Of a DNA stretch of 64,000 nt, positions 9,054-18,562 are shown piece after piece. Under the pieces are notes generated by a model. The model was not told the origin of the DNA. It made no database searches and worked only from the letters and a program-made list of their open reading frames with translations. Source of the stretch: Acidovorax sp. T1 (GTDB lineage Bacteria; Pseudomonadota; Gammaproteobacteria; Burkholderiales; Burkholderiaceae_C). The position numbers and the translations under genes were made by a program. The DNA lies in contig NZ_CP021648.1 in the NCBI RefSeq assembly GCF_002176815.1, forward strand, positions 1,558,001 through 1,622,000, written 5' to 3'. Each line of letters opens with the position of its first letter. The first letter of the stretch is position 1.

Positions 9054-10019
9054 ATGAATTTCAACGACTTTGCCGACGACGCTGAAGACACCGCGCACAC
9101 CCCCGCGCAGCGTGCGGCCGCCGCATCGCGCAGCACCTGGGTGAGTGTGGGCGTCAACCTGGTGTTGTCCACCATCCAGATCGTGGTGGGGGTGCTGGCC
9201 AAATCCCAGGGCCTGATTGCCGACGGCATCCACTCGCTGTCCGACCTGGTGGCCGATTTCGTGGTGCTGTTCGCCAACCACCATGCCCAAAAAGACGCTG
9301 ACGAGGGCCACCCCTACGGCCACCACCGCTTCGAGACGGCGGCCTCGCTGGTGCTGGGCCTGTTGCTGCTGGGGGTGGGCGCGGGCATGGTGTGGTCGGC
9401 GGTGGTCAAGCTGGAGAACCCGCAAGCCGTGCCGCAGGTGCATGTGATCGCCCTGTGGGTGGCGGGGGCCGCGCTGGTGGGCAAGGAGCTGCTGTTTCGC
9501 TACATGCTGGCCGTGGCCAAGCGCGTCAAGTCGGGCATGCTGGTGGCCAACGCCTGGCATGCGCGCTCGGATGCGGCTTCGTCGCTGGTGGTGGGCATCG
9601 GCATTGCGGGCAACCTGGCCGGCTACCCCATCCTGGACCCCATTGCAGCACTCATCGTCGGCTTCATGGTGGCCAAGATGGGCTGGGAGTTTGGCTGGGA
9701 CGCCTTGCACGACCTGATGGACCGCTCGGTGGACGAGCAGGAGGTGCAGGCCATCCGCCAGACGCTGCTCGAAACCCCTGGCGTGAGCGGTGTGCACGAT
9801 GTGCGCACGCGCAAGATGGGCGACATGATCGTGGTGGATGCGCACCTGGAGGTGAACGCCGCGCTCACGGTGGAAGCGGGCCACGACATCGCCGTGCAGG
9901 CCCGCCAGCGCGTGCTGCAACGCCACCGCGTGCTCAACCTCATGACCCATGTGGACCCGTGGCGCAAGCCTGACCTGGACCATGCCGCGCAGCCCGCGCG
10001 CGGCGGTGGCGCTGCGTAA
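9054..10019 (+). CDS. cation diffusion facilitator (CDF) metal exporter
   Basis: Inner-membrane divalent-metal/proton antiporter, 321 residues, six predicted membrane helices. Metal-site signatures are visible: ADGIHSLSDLVAD in helix II and ANAWHARSDAASS in helix V, each giving the paired His/Asp ligands of the family. The cytoplasmic C-terminal domain (about 210-300) has the usual ferredoxin-like pattern with VHDVRTRKMGD and IVVDAHLEV. Likely substrates are Zn, Co, Cd, Fe or Mn. It lies 131 bp after the His-tailed EamA gene in the same direction and is convergent with the P-type ATPase. Confidence 0.9.
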   Translation: MNFNDFADDAEDTAHTPAQRAAAASRSTWVSVGVNLVLSTIQIVVGVLAKSQGLIADGIHSLSDLVADFVVLFANHHAQKDADEGHPYGHHRFETAASLVLGLLLLGVGAGMVWSAVVKLENPQAVPQVHVIALWVAGAALVGKELLFRYMLAVAKRVKSGMLVANAWHARSDAASSLVVGIGIAGNLAGYPILDPIAALIVGFMVAKMGWEFGWDALHDLMDRSVDEQEVQAIRQTLLETPGVSGVHDVRTRKMGDMIVVDAHLEVNAALTVEAGHDIAVQARQRVLQRHRVLNLMTHVDPWRKPDLDHAAQPARGGGAA

Positions 10020-10030
10020 CTGCCACAGGC

Positions 10031-10070
10031 AATCAGGCGATCAGGCAATCAGGCAATCAGGCAATCAGGC
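10031..10070. repeat. five tandem 8-bp units (AATCAGGC)
   Basis: Five consecutive units, four identical and one with a single change (GATCAGGC), between the converging CDF and ATPase genes. The repeat covers the ATPase stop codon. Confidence 0.95.
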
Positions 10071-12630
10071 GGTGCCGAGCTGCCCGCCGCACCAGTTCCA
10101 GCCAGGCCAGGCACAGCGCCAGCAGGCCAGCGGCCACCACCACGCCTGGGGTGCCGGGCAGCGCCAGCCCCATGAGTGTGCGCAGCCAGGGAATGCCCAG
10201 CACCGCCGCCAGCAACACCACCATCGCGGCGGCAATGCGCCACAGCCAGGGGTTGGGTGTGGTGATGCTTTGCAGCGCAGTGCGCGACAGGTCGCGGTTG
10301 GCCAGAATCAGCAGCATGACGCACAGCACCAGCGTGCCAAACACCACGGTGCGGCTTTGCGCGCTGCCCCAGCCCTGGCCAGCCAGCCAGTACTGACCGC
10401 CCAACAGCAGGGCGGCCATGCCCAGGCCCTGCAGCACCGAGGACACCAGGGGGCCGATGGCAAAGGGCGAGTCGGAAACCGGCCGTGGCGGCCGCTCCAT
10501 GCTGGCGCTGTCTTCGGGCTCGGCCTCCAGCACGACGGCGCAGGTGGGGTCGATCAGCAACTGCAGCAGCACGATATGCACCGGCATCAGCAGCGTGGGC
10601 CATTTCAGCAGCGTGGGCACCAGCACCAGCGCAATGATGGGGGCGTGCACCGCAAAGGTGAAGCGAATGGCCTTGCGGATGTTGCCGTCGATGCGCCGCC
10701 CCTGGCGGATGGCGGCGACGATGCGGGCAAAGCTGTCGTCCAGCAGCACCAGCGCGGCGGCCTCGCGCGCCACGTCGGTGCCGCGCTCGCCCATGGCAAT
10801 GCCCACGTCGGCGGCCTTGAGGGCGGGCGCATCGTTCACGCCGTCGCCCGTCATGGCCACCACCTCGCCACTGGCGCGCAGCAGTTGCACCAGGCGCAGC
10901 TTGTGCTGGGGCTGCAGGCGCGCGCACAGGTCCACATGGCGCAGTCGTTCTGTCAGGGCAGCGTCGTCCAGCGCCTGCAGCTGCGCGCCGGTGATGACGT
11001 CGGGGCGGTCTGAGAGGCCCACCTGCTGCGCGATGGCGCGGGCCGTGGCGGGGTGATCGCCAGTCATCATGATCACGCGCACGCCCGCGCGCCGGCATTC
11101 GGCCAGCGCGGCAGGCACCTCGGGGCGCGGCGGGTCGGCCAGCGCCACCAGGCCCAGAAAATCAAAGTCGAAGTCGTGCTGGCTCTGCGGCCAGGGCGGG
11201 CTCTGGCTGGCGGCCGGGGCCACGCCCTTCCAGCGGCCGCGCGCCACACCCAGCACGCGCAGGCCGCGCTCGGCCATGGCCTCCACCTGGCGGCGGATGG
11301 CATCGCGCCGCGCTGCATCCAGGTGGCACAGGTCGGCCACGGCCTCGGGCGCGCCCTTGGTGGCCAGCAGGTGCATGTTGGGCTCATCGCTGGCAAAAAC
11401 GCGCGTCATGGCCAGAATCTCGCCCGACAGGGCGTATTCAAACTCGGGCTCGCGCCCGTCATGCACATGCTCGGTGCCCTGCAGCCACTGGTGGCCAAAA
11501 TGCTGGATGGCCTTTTCCATGGGGTCGAACGGGTCGCCCGGCGTGGCCAGCATGGCGAACTCGGTCAGCAGGTGGAAGTGCTCGGGCAAGTCGCTGGCGC
11601 CTTCGGGGTCGAAATGCTGGTCGGCGGTGGCAAGCCCGGCCACTGCCATGCGGTTCAGGGTGAGCGTGCCCGTCTTGTCCACCGCCAGCACGGTGATGGC
11701 GCCCAGTGCCTCGACGGCGGTGACGCGCCGCGTCAGCACCTTCTGGTGTGCAATGCGCCAGGCCCCCAGCGCCAGAAACACGGTCAGGATGACCGGAATC
11801 TCCTCGGGCAGGATGGCCATGGCCAACGCAATGCCCGACAGCAGGCTGTCGAGCAGCGGGCGGCCGTTCCACCACCAGCCCAGCAGCACCTGCGCCAGCG
11901 CCAGCACGACGGCGGCCGTGCCCAGCGTGCGCACCAGCCGGCGCGAGCCCTGTTGCAGCGCAGAAGGCGGCTCGGTGGTTGCCGCCAGATCGGCGCCGAT
12001 GCGCCCCACGGCCGTGTGGGCCGCCGTGGCGCACACCTCGGCCACACCCACGCCACGCGTGACCACGGTGCTGGCGTAGATAGCCGCCATGCTTGCCGGC
12101 GGCTGCTCGTTGGGTGCTGCGGGCAGTTTGGCCACGGGCACGGCTTCGCCGGTGAGCAGGGATTCGTCCACTTCGAGTTGGCCGTCGAGCAGCAACGCGT
12201 CGGCGGCAATGCGGTCGCCCTCGTGCAGCACCAGCAGGTCGCCGCGCACCACGTCGCGCCCGGCAATGCGCTGCTCCTGGCCGTCGCGAATCACCAGCGC
12301 GCGCGGGGCCGACAGGTCGCGCAGCGATTCGAGCGCGCGCTGCGTTTTGCGCTCTTGCGCCAGCGTGATGCCGATGACCACGAACACAAAGCCCAGCAAA
12401 AACAGCGCCTCGGCGCGGTCGCCCAGCGCCAGGTAGATGCCGCCAGCTGCCAGCAGCATGAGAAACATGGGTTCGGTGAGCACATCGCGCACGATGGCGA
12501 GCATGGATTTGGGTGCGCTGCCGGGCAGCAGGTTGGGGCCTTCGGCGCTCAGGCGGCGGGCCGCCTCGGCGGTGCTCAAGCCTGGTGGCATGGACGCTGC
12601 GCGGGGCGGTGGGGCTGGATTGGTGGGCAT
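10057..12630 (-). CDS. P-type cation-transporting ATPase
   Basis: Integral membrane ion pump of 857 residues. It has the phosphorylation site DKTGTLTLNR, the hinge motif MTGDGVNDAPALKAADVGIAMG, the TGE loop LLTGEAVPV, and the helix-4 sequence PEEIPVILT seen in many bacterial P2-like pumps. No N-terminal heavy-metal-binding CXXC domain is present, so this is not a copper/zinc P1B pump; the transported ion is unknown. The start MPTNPAPP was chosen because AGGAAG lies 6 bp upstream; an upstream in-frame ATG at 12645 overlaps that site. The stop lies within the tandem AATCAGGC repeat. Confidence 0.88.
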   Translation of the reverse strand: MPTNPAPPPRAASMPPGLSTAEAARRLSAEGPNLLPGSAPKSMLAIVRDVLTEPMFLMLLAAGGIYLALGDRAEALFLLGFVFVVIGITLAQERKTQRALESLRDLSAPRALVIRDGQEQRIAGRDVVRGDLLVLHEGDRIAADALLLDGQLEVDESLLTGEAVPVAKLPAAPNEQPPASMAAIYASTVVTRGVGVAEVCATAAHTAVGRIGADLAATTEPPSALQQGSRRLVRTLGTAAVVLALAQVLLGWWWNGRPLLDSLLSGIALAMAILPEEIPVILTVFLALGAWRIAHQKVLTRRVTAVEALGAITVLAVDKTGTLTLNRMAVAGLATADQHFDPEGASDLPEHFHLLTEFAMLATPGDPFDPMEKAIQHFGHQWLQGTEHVHDGREPEFEYALSGEILAMTRVFASDEPNMHLLATKGAPEAVADLCHLDAARRDAIRRQVEAMAERGLRVLGVARGRWKGVAPAASQSPPWPQSQHDFDFDFLGLVALADPPRPEVPAALAECRRAGVRVIMMTGDHPATARAIAQQVGLSDRPDVITGAQLQALDDAALTERLRHVDLCARLQPQHKLRLVQLLRASGEVVAMTGDGVNDAPALKAADVGIAMGERGTDVAREAAALVLLDDSFARIVAAIRQGRRIDGNIRKAIRFTFAVHAPIIALVLVPTLLKWPTLLMPVHIVLLQLLIDPTCAVVLEAEPEDSASMERPPRPVSDSPFAIGPLVSSVLQGLGMAALLLGGQYWLAGQGWGSAQSRTVVFGTLVLCVMLLILANRDLSRTALQSITTPNPWLWRIAAAMVVLLAAVLGIPWLRTLMGLALPGTPGVVVAAGLLALCLAWLELVRRAARHRLIA

Positions 12631-12750
12631 CGCAATCTTCCTCATGGGTTAATAGGCCATGGTGGGCCGCCGGTTCCCTTCGTAGCAGGGCCTGCCGCCA
12701 GTGTAGGGATGCGAGATGGCGCTGGGCTTGCGGTTTTGGTGGTTGGAATG

Positions 12751-12802
12751 AAATAGGCTGTTAGCGCTTATGTAGCAAGCGCTAGCAGCTATTGTTTTAA
12801 TA
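12751..12802 (+). repeat. dispersed repeat, copy 3
   Basis: AAATAGGCTGTTAGCGCTTA then AAGCGCTAGCAGCTATTGTT, a strong imperfect palindrome between the divergent ATPase and MFS genes. Confidence 0.8.
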
Positions 12803-12869
12803 GTGACGTGGTGCATCTTCACGCCGATGGCGTTGCACAATGCGAGCACCGTACCGCTGAGGAAACACG

Positions 12870-14096
12870 ATGCGCCCGTCCGTTCGCGAAGATTCCGCTG
12901 CCGACCCGGCCACCACCGCCATCACCGCACGCGGCACGATCCATCCCGATGTGCTCAGGCTGGGCCTGGTGAGTTTTTTGACCGACCTGAGCTCCGAGAT
13001 GATCTTCTCGGTGTTTGCCGTGTTCTTCACCACGGTGGCCGGTGCCTCGACGGCGTTGCTGGGGTTGATCGAGGGCCTGGCAGATTTTTCGGCGTCTTCC
13101 CTCAATTACCTGGCCGGCTGGCTTTCAGACCGCAGTGGCCGGCGCAAGTGGTTTGCCACGGCGGGCTACGGCTTTTCGACACTGGCCAAGCTGATCTTGC
13201 TGGTGTCGTCGTCCATCGTGGGGTTGTCGGTCTTTCGCGTCATCGAGCGGCTGGGCAAGGGCTTTCGCGGCCCGCCGCGCGATGCCTGGCTGTCGTCGAT
13301 GGCCGCCAAGGAGTCGCGTGGCTATGCGTTTGGCGTGCACAAGGCCCTGGACAAGGCGGGCGCCGTGCTGGGCCCGCTGGTGGCTTATGCGGTGCTCCAA
13401 TCGCTGGGCGAATCGGCCAGCACCTACAGCCTGCTGTTTCTGGTGGCCTTTGTGCCGGCGGTGGTGGCCGTGGTGGTGCTCACGCGCATCCCCGACCAGC
13501 GCGGCCAGCCCCATGCGCGCGAGAGCGTGCGGCAGAACTGGCAGCAGCTCAGCCCGGCGTTCAAGCGTTTTCTGGTGCCGGCAGGGGTGTTTGCGCTGGC
13601 GTATTTCAGCCTGGGCTTTGTCTTGCTCAAGGCCCATGCCGTGGGCTTTGGCATGACCGACATCGTGCTGCTGTATGCGCTGTTCAATGCCATCTGCGTG
13701 GTGGCGGCGCCGCTGGTGGGGCGGCTGGGCGACAGGGTGGGGCGCAGCCGCATCGTGGTGCTGGGCTATGCGCTGTATGCGGCCCTCAATGTGTGGCTGG
13801 TGCTGGCGGCCAGCCGCGGGGAAATGGTGGGCATTTTTTGCCTGTATGGCGTGTTCTATGCCATCGAAGAGTCGCAAAGCAAGGCCTTCATCGCCGACCT
13901 GGAGCCCGAGCGCCGCGCCACGGCCATGGGCGTCTACAACTTCGTCACGGGTGGCTTGTACCTGCCCGCATCGCTGATGGCGGGCGCGCTGTGGGCGGTG
14001 GCGCCAGCCCTGGCTTTCGGGTTGGCCGCGGTGCTGTCGGTGGCGGCCATGGTGGTGTTTATTGCGTCGAAGCCCGCCGCAGTCGGGGGGCGCTGA
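12870..14096 (+). CDS. major facilitator superfamily transporter
   Basis: Inner-membrane transporter of 408 residues with about twelve hydrophobic segments. The loop between helices 2 and 3 reads LAGWLSDRSGRRKW, the usual MFS G-x-x-x-D-R-x-G-R-R/K signature, and a related loop GRLGDRVGRSR occurs in the second half. The segment LGKGFRGPPRDAWLS resembles a subgroup annotated as drug or metabolite exporters. Substrate unknown. The gene is divergent from the P-type ATPase and its stop is 26 bp before the RNB gene. Confidence 0.85.
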   Translation: MRPSVREDSAADPATTAITARGTIHPDVLRLGLVSFLTDLSSEMIFSVFAVFFTTVAGASTALLGLIEGLADFSASSLNYLAGWLSDRSGRRKWFATAGYGFSTLAKLILLVSSSIVGLSVFRVIERLGKGFRGPPRDAWLSSMAAKESRGYAFGVHKALDKAGAVLGPLVAYAVLQSLGESASTYSLLFLVAFVPAVVAVVVLTRIPDQRGQPHARESVRQNWQQLSPAFKRFLVPAGVFALAYFSLGFVLLKAHAVGFGMTDIVLLYALFNAICVVAAPLVGRLGDRVGRSRIVVLGYALYAALNVWLVLAASRGEMVGIFCLYGVFYAIEESQSKAFIADLEPERRATAMGVYNFVTGGLYLPASLMAGALWAVAPALAFGLAAVLSVAAMVVFIASKPAAVGGR

Positions 14097-14122
14097 TCGC
14101 AGCGGCAACTTACATTTGGGCC

Positions 14123-15595
14123 ATGGACAAACCACACACCTTTCACCGCAGCGACCTGGTGCGCATTGCCATTGATGCCATGAAGGAGCGCGGCCTGGAG
14201 CCCGAGTTTCCGCCGCGCGCCCTGCAGCAGCTGCAGACCATCGACGCCGCCGCGCAGGACGACGACCCGCGCATCCGCGACATGACGGCGCTGCCCTGGT
14301 GCTCGATCGACAACGACGACTCGCGCGACCTCGACCAGCTCACGGCCTGCGGCCCCTTGGGCCATGGTGCCGTGAAGATTTTTGTGGCCGTGGCCGATGT
14401 GGACGCCCTGGTCAAAAAGAACTCGGCCATCGACCAGCACGCGCACACCAACACCACGTCGGTCTATACCTCGGCGCGGGTGTTTCCGATGTTGCCCGAG
14501 CGCTTGTCCACCGACCTCACCTCGCTGAACCCCGGCCAGGAGCGCATCGCCATCGTGACCGAAATGGTGGTGGATGCCGAGGGCGTCGTCACCCATTCCA
14601 CCGTGCACCGTGCGCGGGTGCGCAACCAGGCCCAGCTGGCTTATGACGCGGTGGCCGCGTGGATCGACGGCGCGGGTGACCTGCCCGAGGCCGCGCGCGC
14701 GGTGCCCGGCATGGACGAGCAGCTGCGCACCCAGGATGCGGTGGCCCAGCGCATGCGCGCGCGCCGGCGCGAGCAGGGCTCGCTCGATCTGGAGACCTTC
14801 CAGCCGCGCGCGGTGTTCGACGGCGACCGCGTGGTGGACATTCGCCAGCAAGCGCAGAACCGGGCGCGCCAGCTCATCGAAGAATTCATGATCGCCACCA
14901 ACACCTGCACCGCGCAGTTTCTGGCGCAGCATGGCGGCAGCGCCTTGCGGCGGGTGGTGCGCTCGCCCGAGCGCTGGCTGCGCATCGTGGAAGTGGCCAG
15001 CAAGTATGGCGAGGCGCTGCCCAAAGAGCCCGATTCGCGCGCGCTCGAGGGCTTTCTGGCGCGCCAGCGCAAGGCCGATCCGCTGCGCTTTCCCGATCTG
15101 TCGCTGGTCATCGTCAAGCTGATGGGGTCGGGCGAGTATGTGGTGGAGCACGCGCGGGGCGAGCCCATCGGCCACTTCGGCCTGGCCGTGCGCGACTACA
15201 CGCATTCCACGGCGCCCAACCGCCGTTACCCTGATCTGGTGAGCCTGCGCATGGTCAAGGCGCTGCTGTCGGGCGAGCGTGCGCCCTATGGCCTGGCCGA
15301 ACTGACCACGCTGGCCGAGCATTGCACCCACCAGGAAGACGCGGCCCAAAAGGTGGAGCGCAGCGTGCGCAAATCCGAGGCAGCGCTGTTCATGCAGGGG
15401 TTGATCGGCCAGCGGTTTGACGCCATCGTCACCGGCCGCAGCGAAAGCGCCACCTGGGTGCGCATCTTCACGCCGCCGGCCGAGGGCCTGCTGGTGGCGG
15501 GGGATTTCAACCTCGACGTGGGGGCGAAAATCCGCGTGAAGCTGGTCAGCACGAACGTGGAGCGCGGTTTCATCGATTTCGAGCAGGCGCGCTGA
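14123..15595 (+). CDS. RNB-domain exoribonuclease (RNase R/II family)
   Basis: Cytoplasmic 3'-5' exoribonuclease of 490 residues. The RNB catalytic domain has the Asp cluster IDNDDSRDLDQL (about 61-72), followed by VAVADVDALV and a later HFGLAVRDYTHSTAPNRRYPDL, the region that closes the active site. N-terminal cold-shock domains of full RNase R are absent and the C-terminal S1-like part is short (about 430-490), so it is a compact RNB protein of a kind common in Burkholderiales. ATG at 14123 is the first start that begins at the domain; the longer frame back to 12803 overlaps the MFS gene. Confidence 0.88.
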   Translation: MDKPHTFHRSDLVRIAIDAMKERGLEPEFPPRALQQLQTIDAAAQDDDPRIRDMTALPWCSIDNDDSRDLDQLTACGPLGHGAVKIFVAVADVDALVKKNSAIDQHAHTNTTSVYTSARVFPMLPERLSTDLTSLNPGQERIAIVTEMVVDAEGVVTHSTVHRARVRNQAQLAYDAVAAWIDGAGDLPEAARAVPGMDEQLRTQDAVAQRMRARRREQGSLDLETFQPRAVFDGDRVVDIRQQAQNRARQLIEEFMIATNTCTAQFLAQHGGSALRRVVRSPERWLRIVEVASKYGEALPKEPDSRALEGFLARQRKADPLRFPDLSLVIVKLMGSGEYVVEHARGEPIGHFGLAVRDYTHSTAPNRRYPDLVSLRMVKALLSGERAPYGLAELTTLAEHCTHQEDAAQKVERSVRKSEAALFMQGLIGQRFDAIVTGRSESATWVRIFTPPAEGLLVAGDFNLDVGAKIRVKLVSTNVERGFIDFEQAR

Positions 15596-15649
15596 ACAGC
15601 CGCACCGACTTCGCAGCCAACCCGGGCCCCGTCTGCACAAGGAACACCC

Positions 15650-16222
15650 ATGAACGAACCCTCACCCGCTCACTCGCCACCCGCACCGGATGCCCTGGCC
15701 GCCCAGGCCGACATCCGCGCCCGTTTCCGCCACCTGCGCGCCGGTGCGGGGCTGCAAGGGGCTGTCACGGTGCTGCACATCGGCGCCGAACACACCGCCG
15801 TTGCCACGGGGCCGGGCGATGAGGCCGCTGCCTGGCTGGTGCTGGACATTGGCGCGCAGAAAACGGCGCGGCAATTTTTCAAGCGCAGCCCGCCCACGCC
15901 GCTGGAGATGGAAAACGCCATTGCCACCGTCGAAGACGAGGTGATCCGGGCGGTGCCCATGCTGGCGCCGGGCTCGGCCTTGCTGTGTGCCGACGCGGTG
16001 GTGCGCGAGATGGCCCTGCTGGCGGGTGTGGCGCCCGGTGAATCGATGGCAATGCCGCTCGATGCCATGGAACGGGTGTTTGAGCGCCTGGCCGCCGTGG
16101 CCGAAGGGCGCCCGGTTGCGCGCGAGGGCTTGCCACAAGGCGCCGACTTCGCTGCCGCGCTGCTGATCCTGCGCGAGTTCATGCACCACCTGCGGTTCGG
16201 GTCCATCACCGTGCTGCGCTGA
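15650..16222 (+). CDS. hypothetical protein
   Basis: A 190-residue protein in the same direction as the RNB gene and 54 bp after it, with AAGGAACACCC before ATG. It has alternating strands and helices (VTVLHIGAEHTAVATG, AAAWLVLDIGAQKTARQFF, GSALLCADAVVREMALLAG). No membrane segment or catalytic motif is recognised. The repeated alternation of beta strands could suggest a nucleotide-binding-like fold, but this is weak. Codon usage matches the chromosome, so I regard it as a real gene of unknown function. Confidence 0.7.
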   Translation: MNEPSPAHSPPAPDALAAQADIRARFRHLRAGAGLQGAVTVLHIGAEHTAVATGPGDEAAAWLVLDIGAQKTARQFFKRSPPTPLEMENAIATVEDEVIRAVPMLAPGSALLCADAVVREMALLAGVAPGESMAMPLDAMERVFERLAAVAEGRPVAREGLPQGADFAAALLILREFMHHLRFGSITVLR

Positions 16223-16301
16223 GAGGCTGAGTTCGTGAACAGGTTCTTGGCGCAATCCACCACTTGGAATGAGCGACTTGAGAAACCAGTCAATAATTAG
16301 A

Positions 16302-16353
16302 TAAAAATGGCTGTTTGCGCTTTACCAGTATGCGCATGCAGCTATTGTTTTTG
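16302..16353 (+). repeat. dispersed repeat, copy 4
   Basis: AAAAATGGCTGTTTGCGCTT then ATGCAGCTATTGTTTTTG, upstream of the cytochrome gene. Confidence 0.7.
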
Positions 16354-16404
16354 TAGCTTGCTCGCACCCGTATGGGTGCATTGCTTTCCCGTCAGAATCC
16401 GCCC

Positions 16405-17175
16405 ATGACCTATTGCCTGCTTCAATCACGGCGTTCCTTGTTGCCCTTGCTATGGGTTGCCGCACTGGGCGCAACCGCCCTGGTTGCCACGCCGGCCCGC
16501 GCTGCTCCTGAAACGCCGGCCATGGCCGCCAGCGCCATGGCGCCCCGCGTGCTGGCCTGCACCACCTGCCACGGCAAGGAAGGCCGCGCTACGCCAGACG
16601 GTTACTTTCCGCGCATCGCGGGCAAGCCGGCGGGCTACCTGTACAACCAGCTGCTCAATTTTCGGGACGGGCGGCGCAGCTACCCGCAGATGGGCTACCT
16701 CATCGAGCACCTCACGGACGACTATCTGCGCGAGATCGCCACCCACTTTGCCGCGCTGCAGGTGCCCTATGCGCCGCCCCCGGCGCCCCAGGCCGCGCCG
16801 CAGGTGTTGGAGCGCGGGCGCCAGCTGGTGCAGCAGGGCGATGCGGCGCGCCGGCTGCCCGCCTGCGTGCAGTGCCACGGCCAGGCAATGACGGGGCTGC
16901 AGCCGTCGATTCCCGGCTTGCTGGGCCTGCCGCGCGACTACCTCAACAGCCAGCTCGGGGCCTGGCAAACCGGCCAGCGCCGCGCGCAGGCGCCCGATTG
17001 CATGGCCGATATTGCGCGCCAGCTTTCGCCCGCGGAGGTGAGTGCGGTATCGGCCTGGCTGGCGGCCCAGCCGGTGCCGGGGGATGGCAAGCCCGCCGAC
17101 CGGCTGGCAGCGGCCATGCCCGTGCGCTGCGGTGGTGTCGATGGTGTGCCGGTGGTGGACGCGGCGGCGCGTTGA
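16405..17175 (+). CDS. di-heme cytochrome c4-like protein
   Basis: Periplasmic electron carrier of about 256 residues with an N-terminal signal peptide (SLLPLLWVAALGATALVA, cleavage near ARA-AP). Two heme-binding CXXCH sites, CTTCHGKEG and CVQCHGQAM, lie in two successive class I cytochrome domains, as in cytochrome c4 and sulfide- or alcohol-dehydrogenase partner cytochromes. The start MTYCLL is preferred over the ATG at 16372, which lies in repeat-flanking sequence. It is followed after 11 bp by a tri-heme cytochrome and then a thioredoxin-like protein, forming an operon. Confidence 0.85.
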   Translation: MTYCLLQSRRSLLPLLWVAALGATALVATPARAAPETPAMAASAMAPRVLACTTCHGKEGRATPDGYFPRIAGKPAGYLYNQLLNFRDGRRSYPQMGYLIEHLTDDYLREIATHFAALQVPYAPPPAPQAAPQVLERGRQLVQQGDAARRLPACVQCHGQAMTGLQPSIPGLLGLPRDYLNSQLGAWQTGQRRAQAPDCMADIARQLSPAEVSAVSAWLAAQPVPGDGKPADRLAAAMPVRCGGVDGVPVVDAAAR

Positions 17176-17186
17176 AGGGGAACACC

Positions 17187-18548
17187 ATGAAACGCATCCT
17201 CTGGACGATCTCTTCCACCATGGCCGCCCTGGGCTTGGGCGCCGCCGCCGTGGTGGCGCTGAACCTGCGCGGCGAAGCGCCGTTGACCGCCGGCGAAACC
17301 CCGCAAAGCACGCCCGAACTGGTGGCCCGTGGCGAATACCTGGCGCGCGTGGGCAACTGCATGGCCTGCCACACCGTGCAGGGCGGCGCGCCCTATGCGG
17401 GCGGGCGCGGCATCGACACGCCGTTTGGCGTCATCCACACCTCCAACCTCACGCCCGACAAGGCCACGGGCATCGGCAACTGGTCGGCCGCCGAGTTCTG
17501 GCGCGCGCTGCACAACGGCCGCTCCAAAGACGGGCGCCTGCTGTACCCGGCGTTTCCCTACCCCAATTACACGCAGGTGACGCGCGAGGATTCCGACGCC
17601 ATCTATGCCTATCTGCAAAGCCTGCCCGCCGTGGCGCAGGCCAACCGGCCGCACGCGCTGCGCTTTCCCTACAGCACGCAGGCGGCCCTGGGCGTGTGGC
17701 GGGCGTTGTTTTTTACCGCCGGGCCGCCCCCAGCTGAAAAAGCGGCCCCCTTGGGGGGCGGCGACCCGCAAAGCGGCGGAGCGAGGGGGGCCACGCTTGC
17801 GCCCGGCGCGCCACCGGCCGAGCCCACGCAGTTGGCGCAATGGAACCGGGGTGCCTATCTGGTCAACGGCCTGGGCCACTGCGCCGCCTGCCACACACCG
17901 CGCAATGCGCTGGGCGCCAGCAACCCCGCGCAGGCTTTCAGCGGCGGGCTGATTCCGGTGCAAAACTGGTATGCGCCGGCACTCAATGCCGCTGCCGAGG
18001 CGGGCGTGGCGCACTGGCCTGTCGAAGACGTGGTGGCCCTGCTCAAAACCGGCGTGGCGCCGCAGGGCTCGGTCACCGGGCCCATGGCCGAGGTGGTGTT
18101 TCGCAGCACGCAGTATTTGAGCGATGCCGACGCCCAGGCGATGGCCGTGTATCTGCGGGCGCTGCCGCAGCAGGCCCCCGCCGCCACGGCGGTGGCCAAA
18201 CCAGCGGACGCCACGCTGGAGCGCGGTGCGAAGGTGTATGAGCAGCATTGCGCGCAGTGCCATGGCGACAAGGGCGAGGGTCAACCGGGTGCGTTCCCGG
18301 CCCTGGCCGGCAACCGCGCCGTGATGCTGCAAGACCCCACCAACCTCGTGCGCATGGTGCTGCAGGGCGGCTATCTGCCGGCCACGGCGGGCAACCCGCG
18401 CCCGCACGGCATGCCGCCCTTCATGCAGGTGCTGGGCGACGAGGACGTGGCGGCGGTCAGCACCTTTGTGCGCAATGCCTGGGGCAACCAGGCGAGCGCA
18501 GTGGGTACCATTGGCGTTTACCGTGCCCGGGAGCGGCGCGGGTCTTGA
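17187..18548 (+). CDS. tri-heme membrane-anchored cytochrome c
   Basis: A 453-residue cytochrome with an N-terminal hydrophobic anchor/signal (ILWTISSTMAALGLGAAAVVAL) and three CXXCH sites: CMACHT, CAACHT and CAQCHGDKG. The layout matches the cytochrome c subunit of membrane-bound gluconate, aldehyde or alcohol dehydrogenases, which passes electrons to ubiquinone or an oxidase. No dehydrogenase subunit is in this window, so the partner is unknown. An in-frame repeat (bases 17734-17792) adds a Pro/Gly/Ala-rich linker between domains 1 and 2. GTTGAAGGGGAACACC precedes the ATG. Confidence 0.85.
   Translation: MKRILWTISSTMAALGLGAAAVVALNLRGEAPLTAGETPQSTPELVARGEYLARVGNCMACHTVQGGAPYAGGRGIDTPFGVIHTSNLTPDKATGIGNWSAAEFWRALHNGRSKDGRLLYPAFPYPNYTQVTREDSDAIYAYLQSLPAVAQANRPHALRFPYSTQAALGVWRALFFTAGPPPAEKAAPLGGGDPQSGGARGATLAPGAPPAEPTQLAQWNRGAYLVNGLGHCAACHTPRNALGASNPAQAFSGGLIPVQNWYAPALNAAAEAGVAHWPVEDVVALLKTGVAPQGSVTGPMAEVVFRSTQYLSDADAQAMAVYLRALPQQAPAATAVAKPADATLERGAKVYEQHCAQCHGDKGEGQPGAFPALAGNRAVMLQDPTNLVRMVLQGGYLPATAGNPRPHGMPPFMQVLGDEDVAAVSTFVRNAWGNQASAVGTIGVYRARERRGS
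17734..17792 (+). repeat. GC-rich dispersed repeat read in frame within the cytochrome gene
   Basis: GCTGAAAAAGCGGCCCCCTT and the following GGGGGGC...AGCGGCGGAGCGAGGGGG form a palindrome-rich element similar to intergenic repeats of Comamonadaceae. It encodes the linker AEKAAPLGGGDPQSGGARG. Confidence 0.55.
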
Positions 18549-18562
18549 AGGAGAACCCCCCG

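Noticed and set aside
10031..10070. Tandem AATCAGGC units as a phase-variable end of the P-type ATPase
   Set aside because: The ATPase stop lies in the first unit met by the ribosome, so changes in copy number would not alter the protein.
12803..14122. Extension of the RNB frame upstream through the MFS gene
   Set aside because: The MFS frame has clear membrane protein features, and RNB homology begins at the ATG at 14123.
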